Virus record (IMG/VR): IMGVR_UViG_3300033064_003914
Coordinates: 30,032 to 94,031 of that record
Length of the DNA stretch: 64,000 nt
Strand: one strand, 5' to 3'
From: a virus
Positions 41,968 to 50,578 of this stretch are shown here, piece by piece (position 1 is the first letter of the stretch; every line of letters starts with the position of its first letter). Under the pieces are notes generated by a model. The model made no database searches. It was given only the letters and a program-made list of their open reading frames with translations, and was not told the DNA's origin. The translations under genes and the position numbers were made by a program.

Positions 41968-42947
41968 TTTTTAGGCTCGTATTCCAAGTTGTCCATATAC
42001 CGAGAGATAATGCGCGCTACATCGTCAACCTCGATCATAAACATGCACTGCGCAATCCATTGCCCGTCTTCAAGCATGACGGGCGACAGGCATAAGCTCT
42101 TATCTTTGTCGTCGCCGTCGCCTAATGGGATAACGCGACTTTTCCAGCAGCCGCCTTGATCGCAGCAAGGCAGCATGCCGCACGTGTGTAAAAATTGCTG
42201 GTCCGGCCCTTGCTCCCAGTGTGCCGGTTCACGGCCACCGGCAATGACAATACTCGCGCGAGACTTGCGATTAAATCGGGGGTGCGGCGGGACAGCATAC
42301 GATAAATGCATAGGAAAGCTAACGCCGCTGATAACCCCGAAACTATGATAAACAAGACGAATAAGCTGCCGCGTGTCCGTCTTTCCGATCATGTTAATTA
42401 CGTTTTTGCCGACTAGCGTTGGATGAATGTGTTCGTTTGCACCTACCTGCACGAACCATACGTCAAGGAATTTGTCCACAAGTTCTTGATACCGATAAAA
42501 CGCCCAAGCTTTAGCGGTAAAATCTTGTTTGTGTCCCGCGTTGATTATCCAATACGGCACGTCTCGCCCAACAATCTCGTGTACCGCAGACAGCCAAGAT
42601 TGCTCAACGGCTGTAATGTTAATTAAACTGTGAAACCGTGTCGGTTTAATTGTCACGCCAAGGCGCTCGGCTAAGAACTCTCCGAAGGCTGTCGAAAACC
42701 TTACCGGATGCGTGTTGCTGCGGTGAATAGCAGGATAATCGCACCGCATCACTGTGACCTCTGGATCTGCGTCATCCAGCGGCGTGATAAATTTGCAGCC
42801 GTCAAATATCTCGCGCGCGGGTGTGCGCACATCAGTAATAAACTTGCCCGGATTGGATTCGTGCAAGCTCGCGATGGCATACATCAGCATCACAATATCA
42901 CCGGGACTTTGGTGATTTTTTAGAATCAGTTTTTGCGGCGTTGTCAT
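41964..42947 (-). CDS. glycosyltransferase family 9-like protein
   Basis: 327 residues. The N-terminus (LKNHQSPGDIVMLMYAIASLH) has the GD-x-(V/I)-x-x-x-x-A signature of heptosyltransferase-like GT9 proteins. A C-terminal donor-site-like segment (GVISGVSFPMHLSYAVPP) follows. A Cys-rich insertion is present (HTCGMLPCCDQGGCW). It probably transfers a sugar to a phage structure or host surface glycan. It lies next to a second GT9-like gene and a phosphatase, forming a small glycan cassette. Confidence 0.75.
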   Translation of the reverse strand: MTTPQKLILKNHQSPGDIVMLMYAIASLHESNPGKFITDVRTPAREIFDGCKFITPLDDADPEVTVMRCDYPAIHRSNTHPVRFSTAFGEFLAERLGVTIKPTRFHSLINITAVEQSWLSAVHEIVGRDVPYWIINAGHKQDFTAKAWAFYRYQELVDKFLDVWFVQVGANEHIHPTLVGKNVINMIGKTDTRQLIRLVYHSFGVISGVSFPMHLSYAVPPHPRFNRKSRASIVIAGGREPAHWEQGPDQQFLHTCGMLPCCDQGGCWKSRVIPLGDGDDKDKSLCLSPVMLEDGQWIAQCMFMIEVDDVARIISRYMDNLEYEPKK

Positions 42948-42948
42948 G

Positions 42949-44460
42949 TTAACGCGTAAGTACTACCTGATGTCCGGCAAATAAAATACGCCACCCATTG
43001 TTCAGCAGCCACGGCACGGCTTTAGCGCCCTTGCCACTGCACTTCGCGCCTTCGTACAGCGTGTCGTCAAATACAATCAGACCCCCGGGCGCTACCTTAT
43101 CAGCGCAGAGCTGCGCTTCCGCGAGGCCGTGCTCTTCATGGCCGGCGAGGTATGTGTCCATGCTGTCGAGATAGAACAGATCTACTGGCTCATCTATTTC
43201 TTGCAGCGCGACCAGCGAGTCGGCGCACTTGGTTGTGACTGCGTGGAGGTTATTGCAAATACGGGCGGCATACGCGCTGTGCTCAAGGCTTAAATCGATG
43301 CTGAGCAGCCGGCCTTTTAGGCGTTGCGCAAATAACCCGAATAAAAACGTCGAGTACCCGGCGCCGGCCCAGTCGTTGTCAGAACGTATACAGCCCGTCT
43401 CTACCATGACGGGTGGGCGACAACGGGCGACCAAATGGTCGAAGATCAGGCCAAAACTCAAGTGGCGGTCGACAAGCACTTTGGGCGCGTGCGCCACGCC
43501 TACTACGCCGCCATTGCACTTTTTTGTGCAAAGCTGCAGCTGTACATCATGCGCCTGATTTTCTTCAATCCAGCGCGGCGGGGCGAGCATAAGCTGCGCT
43601 GCTTGCGCCACGTACTCCGCAGTAATCTCAGGCTGCGGCACAGTGTTGTACACATGCGCGCTGGCCGTATTTAATTCAACCTGATTGCGGACAATGTTTA
43701 CGCAATTTTTGCGCGGAATAGCGTAATTTGCCGGATTGTGGCCGAACCACACGCCCAACGACGGCGCGTCAATCATGCCGGCCAGATGATACGGACCGCT
43801 ATCTACGCCAATCACTAAATCGGCAAGGCCGATCAGCCCAACAAGCGCGTCGAGGCCGATAAGTTTACGCTCGTAATGATACAAGATGTTCCGTGAGCGC
43901 GCAGAGTGAAACCACGATGTTCTGTGATCCCAATCTAGAAAGATAACTGAGCCGGTCGTGTTTGACAGCAAGATGCGCGCGATGTCGCTGGCCATGTCCG
44001 GCGACATGTTTTTCTCCGACGACGACGTGTTGCCCTGCGAGTGAATTAACGTAATCGGGCGCTGCAGATCGGCCACAATTGGCGCCACACGTTCGGAGTA
44101 AGATTTAAACGCCAGCAAGTCGCGATTTTCAAGATACTCGTCCCAAAGCTCAGTGGTGGCTTTGACGCGCGGGGGCATCGGCAAACTGCAAAAATTTCGC
44201 CGGATTTTATTCTCAACCAAAAAGTCATCCGGACCTAACGCGCGGTGTCGGTTAGGCTCGTACCACGGATGCGGGCGAGCCGTCCCGTTCTCTGTGGTTA
44301 GTTGCGTCGGAACGCCGACGGCCTCGAAGACCGCGCGTTTGTTTTTTGCGCACACAACCACCAGATCAACGCCGCGGCGTCGATACAGCAGCACTTGGTG
44401 CGCAAAATTTGCGCAATCTCCGAGGCCGTGATGAAACGCTACGTAAAATGGCTCAGACAT
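42949..44460 (-). CDS. glycosyltransferase family 9 / class I methyltransferase fusion
   Basis: 503 residues. Residues 1-300 resemble a GT9 enzyme: FHHGLGDCANFAHQVLLYRR at the N-terminus and a donor-site segment LVIGVDSGPYHLAGMID near 215-230. Residues about 340-503 are a SAM-dependent methyltransferase of the Methyltransf_24 type (VMVETGCIRSDND, GRLLSIDLS, VDLFYLDSMDTY, PGGLIVFDDTL). The fusion suggests that a transferred sugar is then methylated. It overlaps neighbours closely and belongs to the glycan cassette. Confidence 0.8.
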   Translation of the reverse strand: MSEPFYVAFHHGLGDCANFAHQVLLYRRRGVDLVVVCAKNKRAVFEAVGVPTQLTTENGTARPHPWYEPNRHRALGPDDFLVENKIRRNFCSLPMPPRVKATTELWDEYLENRDLLAFKSYSERVAPIVADLQRPITLIHSQGNTSSSEKNMSPDMASDIARILLSNTTGSVIFLDWDHRTSWFHSARSRNILYHYERKLIGLDALVGLIGLADLVIGVDSGPYHLAGMIDAPSLGVWFGHNPANYAIPRKNCVNIVRNQVELNTASAHVYNTVPQPEITAEYVAQAAQLMLAPPRWIEENQAHDVQLQLCTKKCNGGVVGVAHAPKVLVDRHLSFGLIFDHLVARCRPPVMVETGCIRSDNDWAGAGYSTFLFGLFAQRLKGRLLSIDLSLEHSAYAARICNNLHAVTTKCADSLVALQEIDEPVDLFYLDSMDTYLAGHEEHGLAEAQLCADKVAPGGLIVFDDTLYEGAKCSGKGAKAVPWLLNNGWRILFAGHQVVLTR

Positions 44461-44462
44461 GT

Positions 44463-44798
44463 TTACAGCGCGTCAGGGTCGAGTGCGCCGACAGCCGCGC
44501 CCGAAAAGATCCGCACTGTGTACTGTTCACCGTTTACCTGCACGCCATCCTTAGTAGAAATGATCGCGCTTTTAGTAATTTCCATAGCACGCGTCAAAGT
44601 AATCAGCTGCTCATTGAACGCTTTTTGCAGAAGAGCTAGTAACAGGCCTTCTGGCGCTGCTGTCTCGGGATTGCCGAAGTTTGAGCCGCTACCAGTTTCA
44701 GACGGGCGGTACGTTAACTCCGCTGCGGCGCCAGTTCCGGCAATAGCCGCGTTTCCGCCGAACAACGTTGTGATATCTACGATATAGTCCATAGCCAT
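44463..44798 (-). CDS. hypothetical protein (111 aa)
   Basis: Starts MAMDYIVDITTLFGG with an AAAGGAG site. It is a soluble protein with a helical middle (GLLLALLQKAFNEQLITLTRA) and a beta C-terminus (QYTVRIFSGAAVGALDPDAL). No cysteine. It is the first gene after tRNA-Ser and precedes the glycan cassette. Function not recognised. Confidence 0.6.
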   Translation of the reverse strand: MAMDYIVDITTLFGGNAAIAGTGAAAELTYRPSETGSGSNFGNPETAAPEGLLLALLQKAFNEQLITLTRAMEITKSAIISTKDGVQVNGEQYTVRIFSGAAVGALDPDAL

Positions 44799-44859
44799 AA
44801 AAAAGCTCCTTTAAAGGTACAATCAATTTACAAACACACAGAAAATAACGCAACCTATG

Positions 44860-44946
44860 CGGATGGGGAGGGATTCAAACCCCCGGAACAAGTTAAAGTT
44901 CGTCTGTTTTCAAGACCGGCGCATTAAACCACTCTGCCACCCATCC
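44860..44946 (-). tRNA. tRNA-Ser (UGA)
   Basis: Minus-strand class II tRNA of 87 nt: acceptor GGATGGG/CCCATCC, discriminator G, D-arm with GCAGAGTGGTTTAATGC, anticodon loop with CTTGAAA (anticodon TGA), a long variable arm (GAACTTTAACTTGTTC) and T-arm GGGGG-TTTGAAT-CCCTC. CCA is not encoded. Confidence 0.95.
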
Positions 44947-44960
44947 AAGTTAAACAGGCT

Positions 44961-45115
44961 GGACCGTTGGCAGCAGGACCGCTCGCGTCCTGCTTGTGCT
45001 CGTGTTGCGTAGGGGCGAAAGGGGCGGTCGGACACCGTTAGAACCCAGCAACCAACGTCCGGCACAGCGGCTTATCCGACGCCGTGCAATTCCAGCTGTA
45101 TGTGTACAGCCGGAA
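44961..45115 (-). ncRNA. candidate structured RNA directly upstream of tRNA-Ser
   Basis: The gap between the ferritin-like gene and tRNA-Ser has no convincing frame but is strongly folded: GGAC-GTTGG (44961-44970, one bulge) pairs with CCAACGTCC (45052-45060) and encloses the stem GCAGGAC/GTCCTGC (44973-44993). Two more hairpins follow: GCAC..GGC/GCC..GTGC (45062-45087) and GCTGTA/TACAGC (45095-45110). The RNA could be a separate non-coding RNA co-transcribed with the tRNA. Strand is inferred from neighbours. Confidence 0.5.
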
Positions 45116-45203
45116 CCAACAAGAATCACTCGCGCGCGCCGCCAAAATTAGGGAGATGCGTCGCACTACGCGCCATCCTTGTTGCTCTCCTGAAACTCCT
45201 TAA

Positions 45204-45674
45204 TCAAGCAAGAATTCGTTTAATTCGATCTAAATCTTGCCGGCTGTCCTCGATTTGTTTTTCCAAAAATATCTCAATCCATTTCAGGTCTGCTGCCGTA
45301 AGCCCGACTGGCTGAGGACCGCCGTCAGCTGTAGTCAGCGTAACTACCGGTACGCTATCTAACGAGGCAATTAAAGCTGTGTAATTCTCTACGACCTCTG
45401 TTTCTATTAGCAGCGCGTATGACATAGTGTACTCAATGTTTTCATACACCGGGAAGGCCTTGGAGCCGAGCGATAGCGAGGCTCCAAGGCCTAATAATAG
45501 GTCTTGAAACTGCTTTACGTGCTCGAGCTCGCTCTTGGCCTGCTCAAACAAAAACTCGCTGTACTCTTGCGCGTGCAAACCAATAACAGCGCTAGCGTGG
45601 TAAAGATAAAAACCTAAATGCTTGCGTTCTTGCTCAAGGGCGTCGTTTAACTTCTGCAGTAACTCGACTGACAT
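45204..45674 (-). CDS. ferritin-like di-iron protein
   Basis: 156 residues from ATG 45674 (GAGGTAACC site; a longer in-frame start at 45740 lies in a repeat-rich leader). A four-helix bundle is evident. The first helix has EQERKHLGFYLYHAS, the second has SELEHVKQFQDLLLGLG with a ferritin/bacterioferritin E-x-x-H pair, the third has NIEYTMSYALLIETEVVENYTALI with several candidate iron-ligand Glu residues, and the fourth has FLEKQIEDSRQDLDRI. Such proteins store iron or protect DNA from oxidation. Unusual in a phage but known for some. Confidence 0.72.
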   Translation of the reverse strand: MSVELLQKLNDALEQERKHLGFYLYHASAVIGLHAQEYSEFLFEQAKSELEHVKQFQDLLLGLGASLSLGSKAFPVYENIEYTMSYALLIETEVVENYTALIASLDSVPVVTLTTADGGPQPVGLTAADLKWIEIFLEKQIEDSRQDLDRIKRILA

Positions 45675-45726
45675 GGTTACCTCGGGGCGGCGGCGTGGTT
45701 GTGCCAGGCAATCTTTACAGAGCGCC

Positions 45727-45752
45727 AAGTGTAACGACACTTACACAAGTGT
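45727..45752 (-). promoter_or_regulatory. alternating AAGTGT/ACACTT operator-like array
   Basis: Three hexamers alternate in orientation with 4-bp spacers: AAGTGT (45727-45732), ACACTT (45737-45742), AAGTGT (45747-45752). The middle unit can pair with either neighbour. The array is in the leader of the ferritin-like gene and just after the phoH stop, so it may be a protein binding site or a two-state RNA switch. Confidence 0.5.
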
Positions 45753-45758
45753 GCAATA

Positions 45759-46490
45759 CTAGAGGCGGTTCAAAATCTGAGTAATTAGCGGATGGCGCAC
45801 AACGTCACTGTTGGCGAACTCCATCATGCCTACCCCGTCTAATTCCTGCAGTTTTTTCTGCACTTCACTTAACGCACAATAATCGTAATGCGCTTTATTA
45901 AATATATCGCTTTGTTCAGGATCGCCCGTCACGATTACTTTGGTATTCTCGCCAAAACGGCTGAGAAACAGCTTTAATTGCGTGTACGTCGCGTTCTGCG
46001 CTTCGTCAAAGATACAGACGGCGTCGTGAAACGTGCGGCCACGCATGTAGCACAACGGTGCCAGCATAATTGAGCGGTTAACGAACTCCCGGGCGGCGGA
46101 TTGCTTGCCTAGAAGCAAATCCATTGTGTCGTAAAGCGGCTGCATGTACGGGTTTACTTTGTCGCCAAACGTGCCCGGAAGAAAGCCAAGTTTCTCGCCG
46201 GCCTCGACGATAGGTCGCGTAAGCACGATCTTGTTACGCGTGCCCGCGAGAATCTCATTAATGGCGTACGCCATTGCCAGAAACGTTTTGCCGGAGCCAG
46301 CTGAGCCGAGCAAAAACGTAATGTGATTTTTCTCAATTAACTTTAGCGCCTCATGCTGCGCTTTAGTGCGCGGCTTAACTTCTATCGGCGCAATAATAGC
46401 TTGCTGCGTTTTTTCTTTTTTTTCTTGTCGTGTAGTTTTTCGTTGCGCGCTGCGGGTCGATTTGTACGCTGATCGTTTGGGCTTAACCAT
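45759..46490 (-). CDS. phoH: PhoH-like ATPase
   Basis: 243 residues: a basic N-terminal extension, then Walker A GSAGSGKT (62-69), LTRPIVEAGEKLGFLPG typical of PhoH, Walker B CIFDEAQNA, and a sensor-like VIVTGDPEQSD. The order and length match PhoH family proteins, which are very common in phages and have ATPase and probably RNA-related activity. The AAGGACGTTTT site supports the start. It precedes the ferritin-like gene. Confidence 0.93.
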   Translation of the reverse strand: MVKPKRSAYKSTRSAQRKTTRQEKKEKTQQAIIAPIEVKPRTKAQHEALKLIEKNHITFLLGSAGSGKTFLAMAYAINEILAGTRNKIVLTRPIVEAGEKLGFLPGTFGDKVNPYMQPLYDTMDLLLGKQSAAREFVNRSIMLAPLCYMRGRTFHDAVCIFDEAQNATYTQLKLFLSRFGENTKVIVTGDPEQSDIFNKAHYDYCALSEVQKKLQELDGVGMMEFANSDVVRHPLITQILNRL

Positions 46491-46530
46491 AAAACGTCCT
46501 TGTTCTAAGTATTAGCTATTGCGCGATACA

Positions 46531-49383
46531 TTACCGCACTTTCGGTGGCGTTGCCGGTTTTGCTGGCGCGGCGAGGGAGGTCGGCTGGCGACGAGCGTTG
46601 ATGGCCGCCTGCTTTATTGCCTGCTGCTTAAAACTGTGGTCCCACCAAGCCTTCATGCCAGCAGCGTCCAGCGTAGCGGGGTTCTGCATATGACTGGGCT
46701 TTTTGGCAGGAGTGCCAGTGGCTACGCTCGTCGCCGGGCGGGGAGCTGCCTTAAACGGTGACGGCGCTGGCGCTGGCGTTAAAGACGGCGGGTCAATATC
46801 GGTGGACGGAAGCACCCTTGGGCGCGCGACGGTCGGCTGTAGAGGCGCCGGGCGCAAATAATTGTGCCGCGCCCCGACGGTTGTTTGAAATGGCGTCATC
46901 TTTTTCCCGGGCTGCACTGAGCCTTTATTAACGTAAAGGTTGTACAACTGCTGGTCAGTAGCTTTTGGGTTATAGGCTATTCCGTGCTGTTTAAACGCCG
47001 CTTCCGCATAAGCGCGGTCAAATGGTGTCTTACTAAACTGCGGCTGCGCCGGTTGTTGCGGGGCGGCTTGAGGCGGACACACGCCGCCCGGGCACGCAAC
47101 CTGCACTGCTTTTTTCTCAATCTTTTTCTTCTTTTTCTTGCCGCCAATCGGGCGGCAGGAGTCGTTGCTGTAAGGCTTCTTGCCCGGCACAGGCTCGTAA
47201 CCAGACCAGCAACGCGCAGCTTTACGCATAACGTGCAGGCTAGTTTTTTTCCAGCCGCGGTTGGCTAGCTGCTGCGCTTCAAATTTAGCGCGTTCTGGTG
47301 TGCCGGGAGCGCCAAAGTAACGCGCACTCCATGTTCCGGGTTTAGCTGCTTCGGGAGAAAGTCCGAGCGTGCGGGCGGCGAAAGTATCCCACCCAGGTTC
47401 TTGTAACCGCTCTTTTGCCAACGTATTAAAATTTTGATTTACGTGTTGGGCAGCGTTGTTATACATGTAATTAGGATCCTCTGAATCAGCCATAAACTTT
47501 TCAGCCGTTGCGCTAAAGTTAGCGTAAGGCCCAACTTCTTCACGCACTTTTGCAAGCTCTGCTTTAGCTGCGTCTGGGCCTTGCTTAGAAGCCGCTTCAA
47601 GCCTGCCGCGGATATCAGCTTCGTTAGGTGCTTTGCCGCCGAGCGCGCCAATTACACTTCCAATACCGCTGTTAGCAGCCTCAGCCGCTTCTTGGCCAAA
47701 CAAGCCGCCACTAGCGCCGGCTAACCCCGCCGCGCCAATACCGAGCGCCCCCAGTAACATACCGGCTCCGCTGCCGCCTAACACTCCGAGAAGCGCTAAC
47801 GGTACGCCAATGGCAAAAGCCATCTGCCCGGCAGTTCCTAAACCTTCCCACATCTGAGTAATTTGCCCAAACTCGCGCGGACTGTTGGCGCCGGCCCCGC
47901 CTGTGGCATCGTTAACAAAATTGCCGAGCGCAGGCTGCATATATTCTTTTTCAAACGCTTGCGCCTCTGGCGTCTTTTCGCCTCTTGCAAACGCGGCGGC
48001 AGCTGTTTGCGTCGGCGCGTCAAGGTTTAACGTGCTAGCGTAATCAGTGATAAGCGTTTCGCGCGCTTTCGGGTCCGTTGTAGTTTTAAGCTTAGCCTGC
48101 AGGTCAGTAGCCGCGGCGGTTTGCTGCTCTGGCGTAAGTTGCGGCTTATCAGCAACTGGAGCCGCTGTACCGGCACCTGTAGCAGCTACGCCGCCCGCAC
48201 CACCAGCGGCATAAGGCAGGCGCTCTTTGTCCGCCGCCGGTGCCGCTGTGGGTGGTGTAGCCGGCGGCGGCACTACCGGTTTTGGATTAGCGCCAACAGC
48301 GTCAACTGCTAGCGTATTAAACTGCGCTTGCAGCTCGGGGCTAAGTTTTGCGACATCATCCATCGAACTAATGTTATTATTGGCTAAGAACGTTTCAAAT
48401 TGGCTTGGCGGCTTATCAGCAACTGGAGCCGCGGTACCAGCACCTGTTGCAGCTACGCCGCCCGGACCACCCGCGGCGTAAGGCAGCCGCTCTTTATTTG
48501 CAATCGGAGCTGCGGAGGCGGGCAGCGGTGATGGCGCTAAATCTGCCTGCGGCTGATTAGAGCCTGGAAAAATATAGTTACCAACCGCGCGGGAAACATC
48601 GGCGGTGGCGTTCAACGCCGTCGGCATCGGGAACATTAGGGTGCCAGCAACTGGATTTGATGTTAACGGTACTCCTGTATTTTCTTCAATTTGTTGTGCG
48701 CCTTGATGCAATGCAAAGTTGCCCGTGCCCACGTAGCCCATGTTAGGGCCGGCAGTTCCAGTTAAACGCCGCCATCGATCAAAAATAGCTTTAGCCGGAT
48801 TTCCGCCAGCAGCGGCAGGGGCAGGAGCAGGCGCCGAAGGCGCTGGCACACCGCCTGCAGCCGGAACAGGCGCAGGAGCAGAAGCCGGCGCTGGAGTTGG
48901 AGCGGGTTTGGGCGCGGGCGCTGGAGTTGGCGCTATCTTTGGCGCCGGTGCCTGCGCGTTTGGAGAGTTATACAGTAATTTATTAAGAGCCTCTGGGTCG
49001 CCACTCTTTCGCGCGGCGTCAATAGCTGCGCGCTGTTTAGGAGAAATCAAAGGAACGTTCGGAAACCGAAGCGCTGGTTTTGCCGTTGTCGCGGCAGCGT
49101 CAACAACTGGCGCTGCAGCATTAACGACAGGTGTTACGGCCTTTGCTGCTGGCTTTGCGGCTGTTGCGGCTGCATCAACAACTGGCGTTACAGCTTTAGC
49201 CGCAGGCTTTGCTGCGCCTCTGAAAGCTGTAACTGCGTTTCCCGCAAGAGTTCCAAGCGCGGCCAAGGCATTAGCAGATTGTTTTACAGTGTCCAGTTTA
49301 TCTGCGCGGGCCAGCGCCAAATTAACTAAAGCTTTTGCGTATTCGCGATGCAGGATCTCAGTCGCTAATTTCTTCTGCGCCAT
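46531..49383 (-). CDS. large Ala/Pro-rich virion-type protein with internal repeats and CW-GY motif
   Basis: 950 residues from ATG 49383 (AAGGATGTACCAA site), starting inside the end of the cupin gene. Features in order: helical N-terminus; KAVTPVV-AAA repeats (about 70-115); (Ala-Pro)-rich region; two copies of an about 30-residue module containing ERLPYAAGG and GVAATGAGTAAPVADKP; a glycine-zipper hydrophobic part (GALGIGAAGLAGASGGLFG); the cysteine motif RCWSGYEPVPGKKPYS...SCRP followed by a Lys run; a Pro-rich tail. Ejected or internal virion protein is inferred. Confidence 0.6.
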   Translation of the reverse strand: MAQKKLATEILHREYAKALVNLALARADKLDTVKQSANALAALGTLAGNAVTAFRGAAKPAAKAVTPVVDAAATAAKPAAKAVTPVVNAAAPVVDAAATTAKPALRFPNVPLISPKQRAAIDAARKSGDPEALNKLLYNSPNAQAPAPKIAPTPAPAPKPAPTPAPASAPAPVPAAGGVPAPSAPAPAPAAAGGNPAKAIFDRWRRLTGTAGPNMGYVGTGNFALHQGAQQIEENTGVPLTSNPVAGTLMFPMPTALNATADVSRAVGNYIFPGSNQPQADLAPSPLPASAAPIANKERLPYAAGGPGGVAATGAGTAAPVADKPPSQFETFLANNNISSMDDVAKLSPELQAQFNTLAVDAVGANPKPVVPPPATPPTAAPAADKERLPYAAGGAGGVAATGAGTAAPVADKPQLTPEQQTAAATDLQAKLKTTTDPKARETLITDYASTLNLDAPTQTAAAAFARGEKTPEAQAFEKEYMQPALGNFVNDATGGAGANSPREFGQITQMWEGLGTAGQMAFAIGVPLALLGVLGGSGAGMLLGALGIGAAGLAGASGGLFGQEAAEAANSGIGSVIGALGGKAPNEADIRGRLEAASKQGPDAAKAELAKVREEVGPYANFSATAEKFMADSEDPNYMYNNAAQHVNQNFNTLAKERLQEPGWDTFAARTLGLSPEAAKPGTWSARYFGAPGTPERAKFEAQQLANRGWKKTSLHVMRKAARCWSGYEPVPGKKPYSNDSCRPIGGKKKKKKIEKKAVQVACPGGVCPPQAAPQQPAQPQFSKTPFDRAYAEAAFKQHGIAYNPKATDQQLYNLYVNKGSVQPGKKMTPFQTTVGARHNYLRPAPLQPTVARPRVLPSTDIDPPSLTPAPAPSPFKAAPRPATSVATGTPAKKPSHMQNPATLDAAGMKAWWDHSFKQQAIKQAAINARRQPTSLAAPAKPATPPKVR
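48143..48501 (-). repeat. pair of about 92-bp direct repeats inside the 950-residue gene
   Basis: Copies at about 48143-48234 and 48410-48501, 267 bp apart, differ at roughly ten positions, mostly silent. They encode the duplicated ERLPYAAGG module. The divergence suggests an older internal duplication kept for protein function. Confidence 0.8.
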
Positions 49384-49774
49384 TTGGTACATCCTTGTCT
49401 GGCTGGCCAGCACGAACGACGTCCTTGTCGCTGTGGTGCGTGCTGAACTCAAACATCATCGACTCTTCAAGCCCATGAAACTTGTGCCACATTCCCGGCG
49501 GAATATGGAAGGCCATATCAGGCGTCAGTATCAACTGTGCGGCGGCGTTTACGTCTTCGTCCCATCCGTAGGTTAAAAGCACTTTGCCGCGCTCTAGATA
49601 CATCACCTCGTCTTTAACTTTGTGGTAGTGAAAGCTGCACTCTTTGCTTTTTTCAATAAACAGCTTTTTGCCGCAATAGCGCCCGTTCCAAATCCAATCT
49701 TCGTAGCCCCACTTCTTTTCAACGTATACGCGTTGCTCAGCGTTAACTACAAACCGTTTTTGGTTGACGCCCAC
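49358..49774 (-). CDS. cupin domain protein
   Basis: 138 residues. A cupin motif 1 is visible as CSFHYHKVKDEVMYLERG (His49, His51, Glu56) and motif 2 as FHIPPGMWHKFHGL (His97). The leading KKWGYEDWIW is typical of mannose-6-phosphate isomerase-type cupins that bind sugar nucleotides or phosphates. It is thus a metal-binding small enzyme or sugar-binding protein. It is a single gene behind an intergenic region after a terminator, so it may have its own promoter. Confidence 0.8.
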   Translation of the reverse strand: MGVNQKRFVVNAEQRVYVEKKWGYEDWIWNGRYCGKKLFIEKSKECSFHYHKVKDEVMYLERGKVLLTYGWDEDVNAAAQLILTPDMAFHIPPGMWHKFHGLEESMMFEFSTHHSDKDVVRAGQPDKDVPNGAEEISD

Positions 49775-49881
49775 GATATGGCTCCTCAGTACAAGTATAC
49801 AGAAAATGACGTACGCGACGTATTACAGCACAAAAAAGCAATTTAGAAAATAGCAAACAACGTAAAACACCGCATACCAAT

Positions 49882-49914
49882 AAAAAACCGCAGAAGTTTT
49901 GCTTCTGCGGTTTT
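49882..49914 (-). terminator. strong rho-independent terminator
   Basis: AAAACCGCAGAAG and CTTCTGCGGTTTT form a perfect 13-bp stem with a 5-nt loop and a T run on the minus strand. The plus strand also has a short T run, so it may work in both directions. It follows the stop of the 156-residue gene. Confidence 0.92.
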
Positions 49915-49941
49915 CGTTGTGTCAGCGCTAGTTTAAACGCG

Positions 49942-50412
49942 TCAGACTTGGCCGGGCATTTTTGATTTGCCGTCAAGCGAGCCTGCGTCGCCAAGCTCTT
50001 CAACAGGGTTACTCTTTTTTGGCTTAAATGAGTCAACAAGCCTGAAGCTTTGCGGTGCTTTTGGATTCAAATCTGGATATTGATTGCCTGCGGGCAATTG
50101 TCCGCTGACTACCGGCTTTGCGGCTAAAAGCTTTGCCAGTTCTGGGCCAGCAGCGTAGCCGCCAGCGCCGCCAGCAAGAGCGGCAAGAATAGCCGGCATA
50201 TAGGAGCCGTCGCCGCGCTCTTCGTCTTCCTTTGAGCGCATAAGCTTCTGGATCCCCATCGCGCCAAGGCCGGCTGCCGTAGCGCCACCAGCAGCGCCCA
50301 TAACTTCCGGCGTCATGTACTGCGACAGAGCCGAAAAGTCAGGAAGCATGCTTTCGCCTGCGGCGATCTTTTGCGTAAACCGGCGTAAAACCTGTACGTC
50401 TTTAGCACTCAT
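49942..50412 (-). CDS. glycine-zipper virion-type protein (156 aa)
   Basis: Cysteine-free. After a helical N-terminus come two Gly/Ala hydrophobic segments: residues 36-56 (MGAAGGATAAGLGAMGIQKL, followed by a charged MRSKEDEERG) and 72-92 (ILAALAGGAGGYAAGPELAKLL). A polar Pro-rich tail follows. This matches the zipper-then-charged pattern of the other presumed internal proteins. It ends a transcription unit marked by a strong terminator. Confidence 0.55.
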   Translation of the reverse strand: MSAKDVQVLRRFTQKIAAGESMLPDFSALSQYMTPEVMGAAGGATAAGLGAMGIQKLMRSKEDEERGDGSYMPAILAALAGGAGGYAAGPELAKLLAAKPVVSGQLPAGNQYPDLNPKAPQSFRLVDSFKPKKSNPVEELGDAGSLDGKSKMPGQV

Positions 50413-50463
50413 AATAATACTCCAATTGGTCGGTAACTGGTTTAATTCTAACTATTTGCGGGA

Positions 50464-50571
50464 CTAACCGCAACGCCCGCCTTCGCAGCAGGTCTCTAAA
50501 ATCATATGGCATTTTGGGCAGACTAATTTGCCCCTAATTTCAATAGCTTTTACGCAACACAGCGGGCACAT
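50464..50571 (-). CDS. tiny zinc-ribbon protein (35 aa)
   Basis: A 36-codon frame beginning MCPLCCVKAIEI and ending GGRCG. Its GAGGTTGTT site overlaps the stop of the oxygenase gene. Two CxxC pairs (CPLC and CPKC) are 14 residues apart as in a rubredoxin-like zinc ribbon, and a further ETCCEGGRC cluster follows. The regular reading frame, site and motif make it a real gene despite its size. It may bind nucleic acid or another protein. Confidence 0.75.
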   Translation of the reverse strand: MCPLCCVKAIEIRGKLVCPKCHMILETCCEGGRCG

Positions 50572-50578
50572 AACAACC

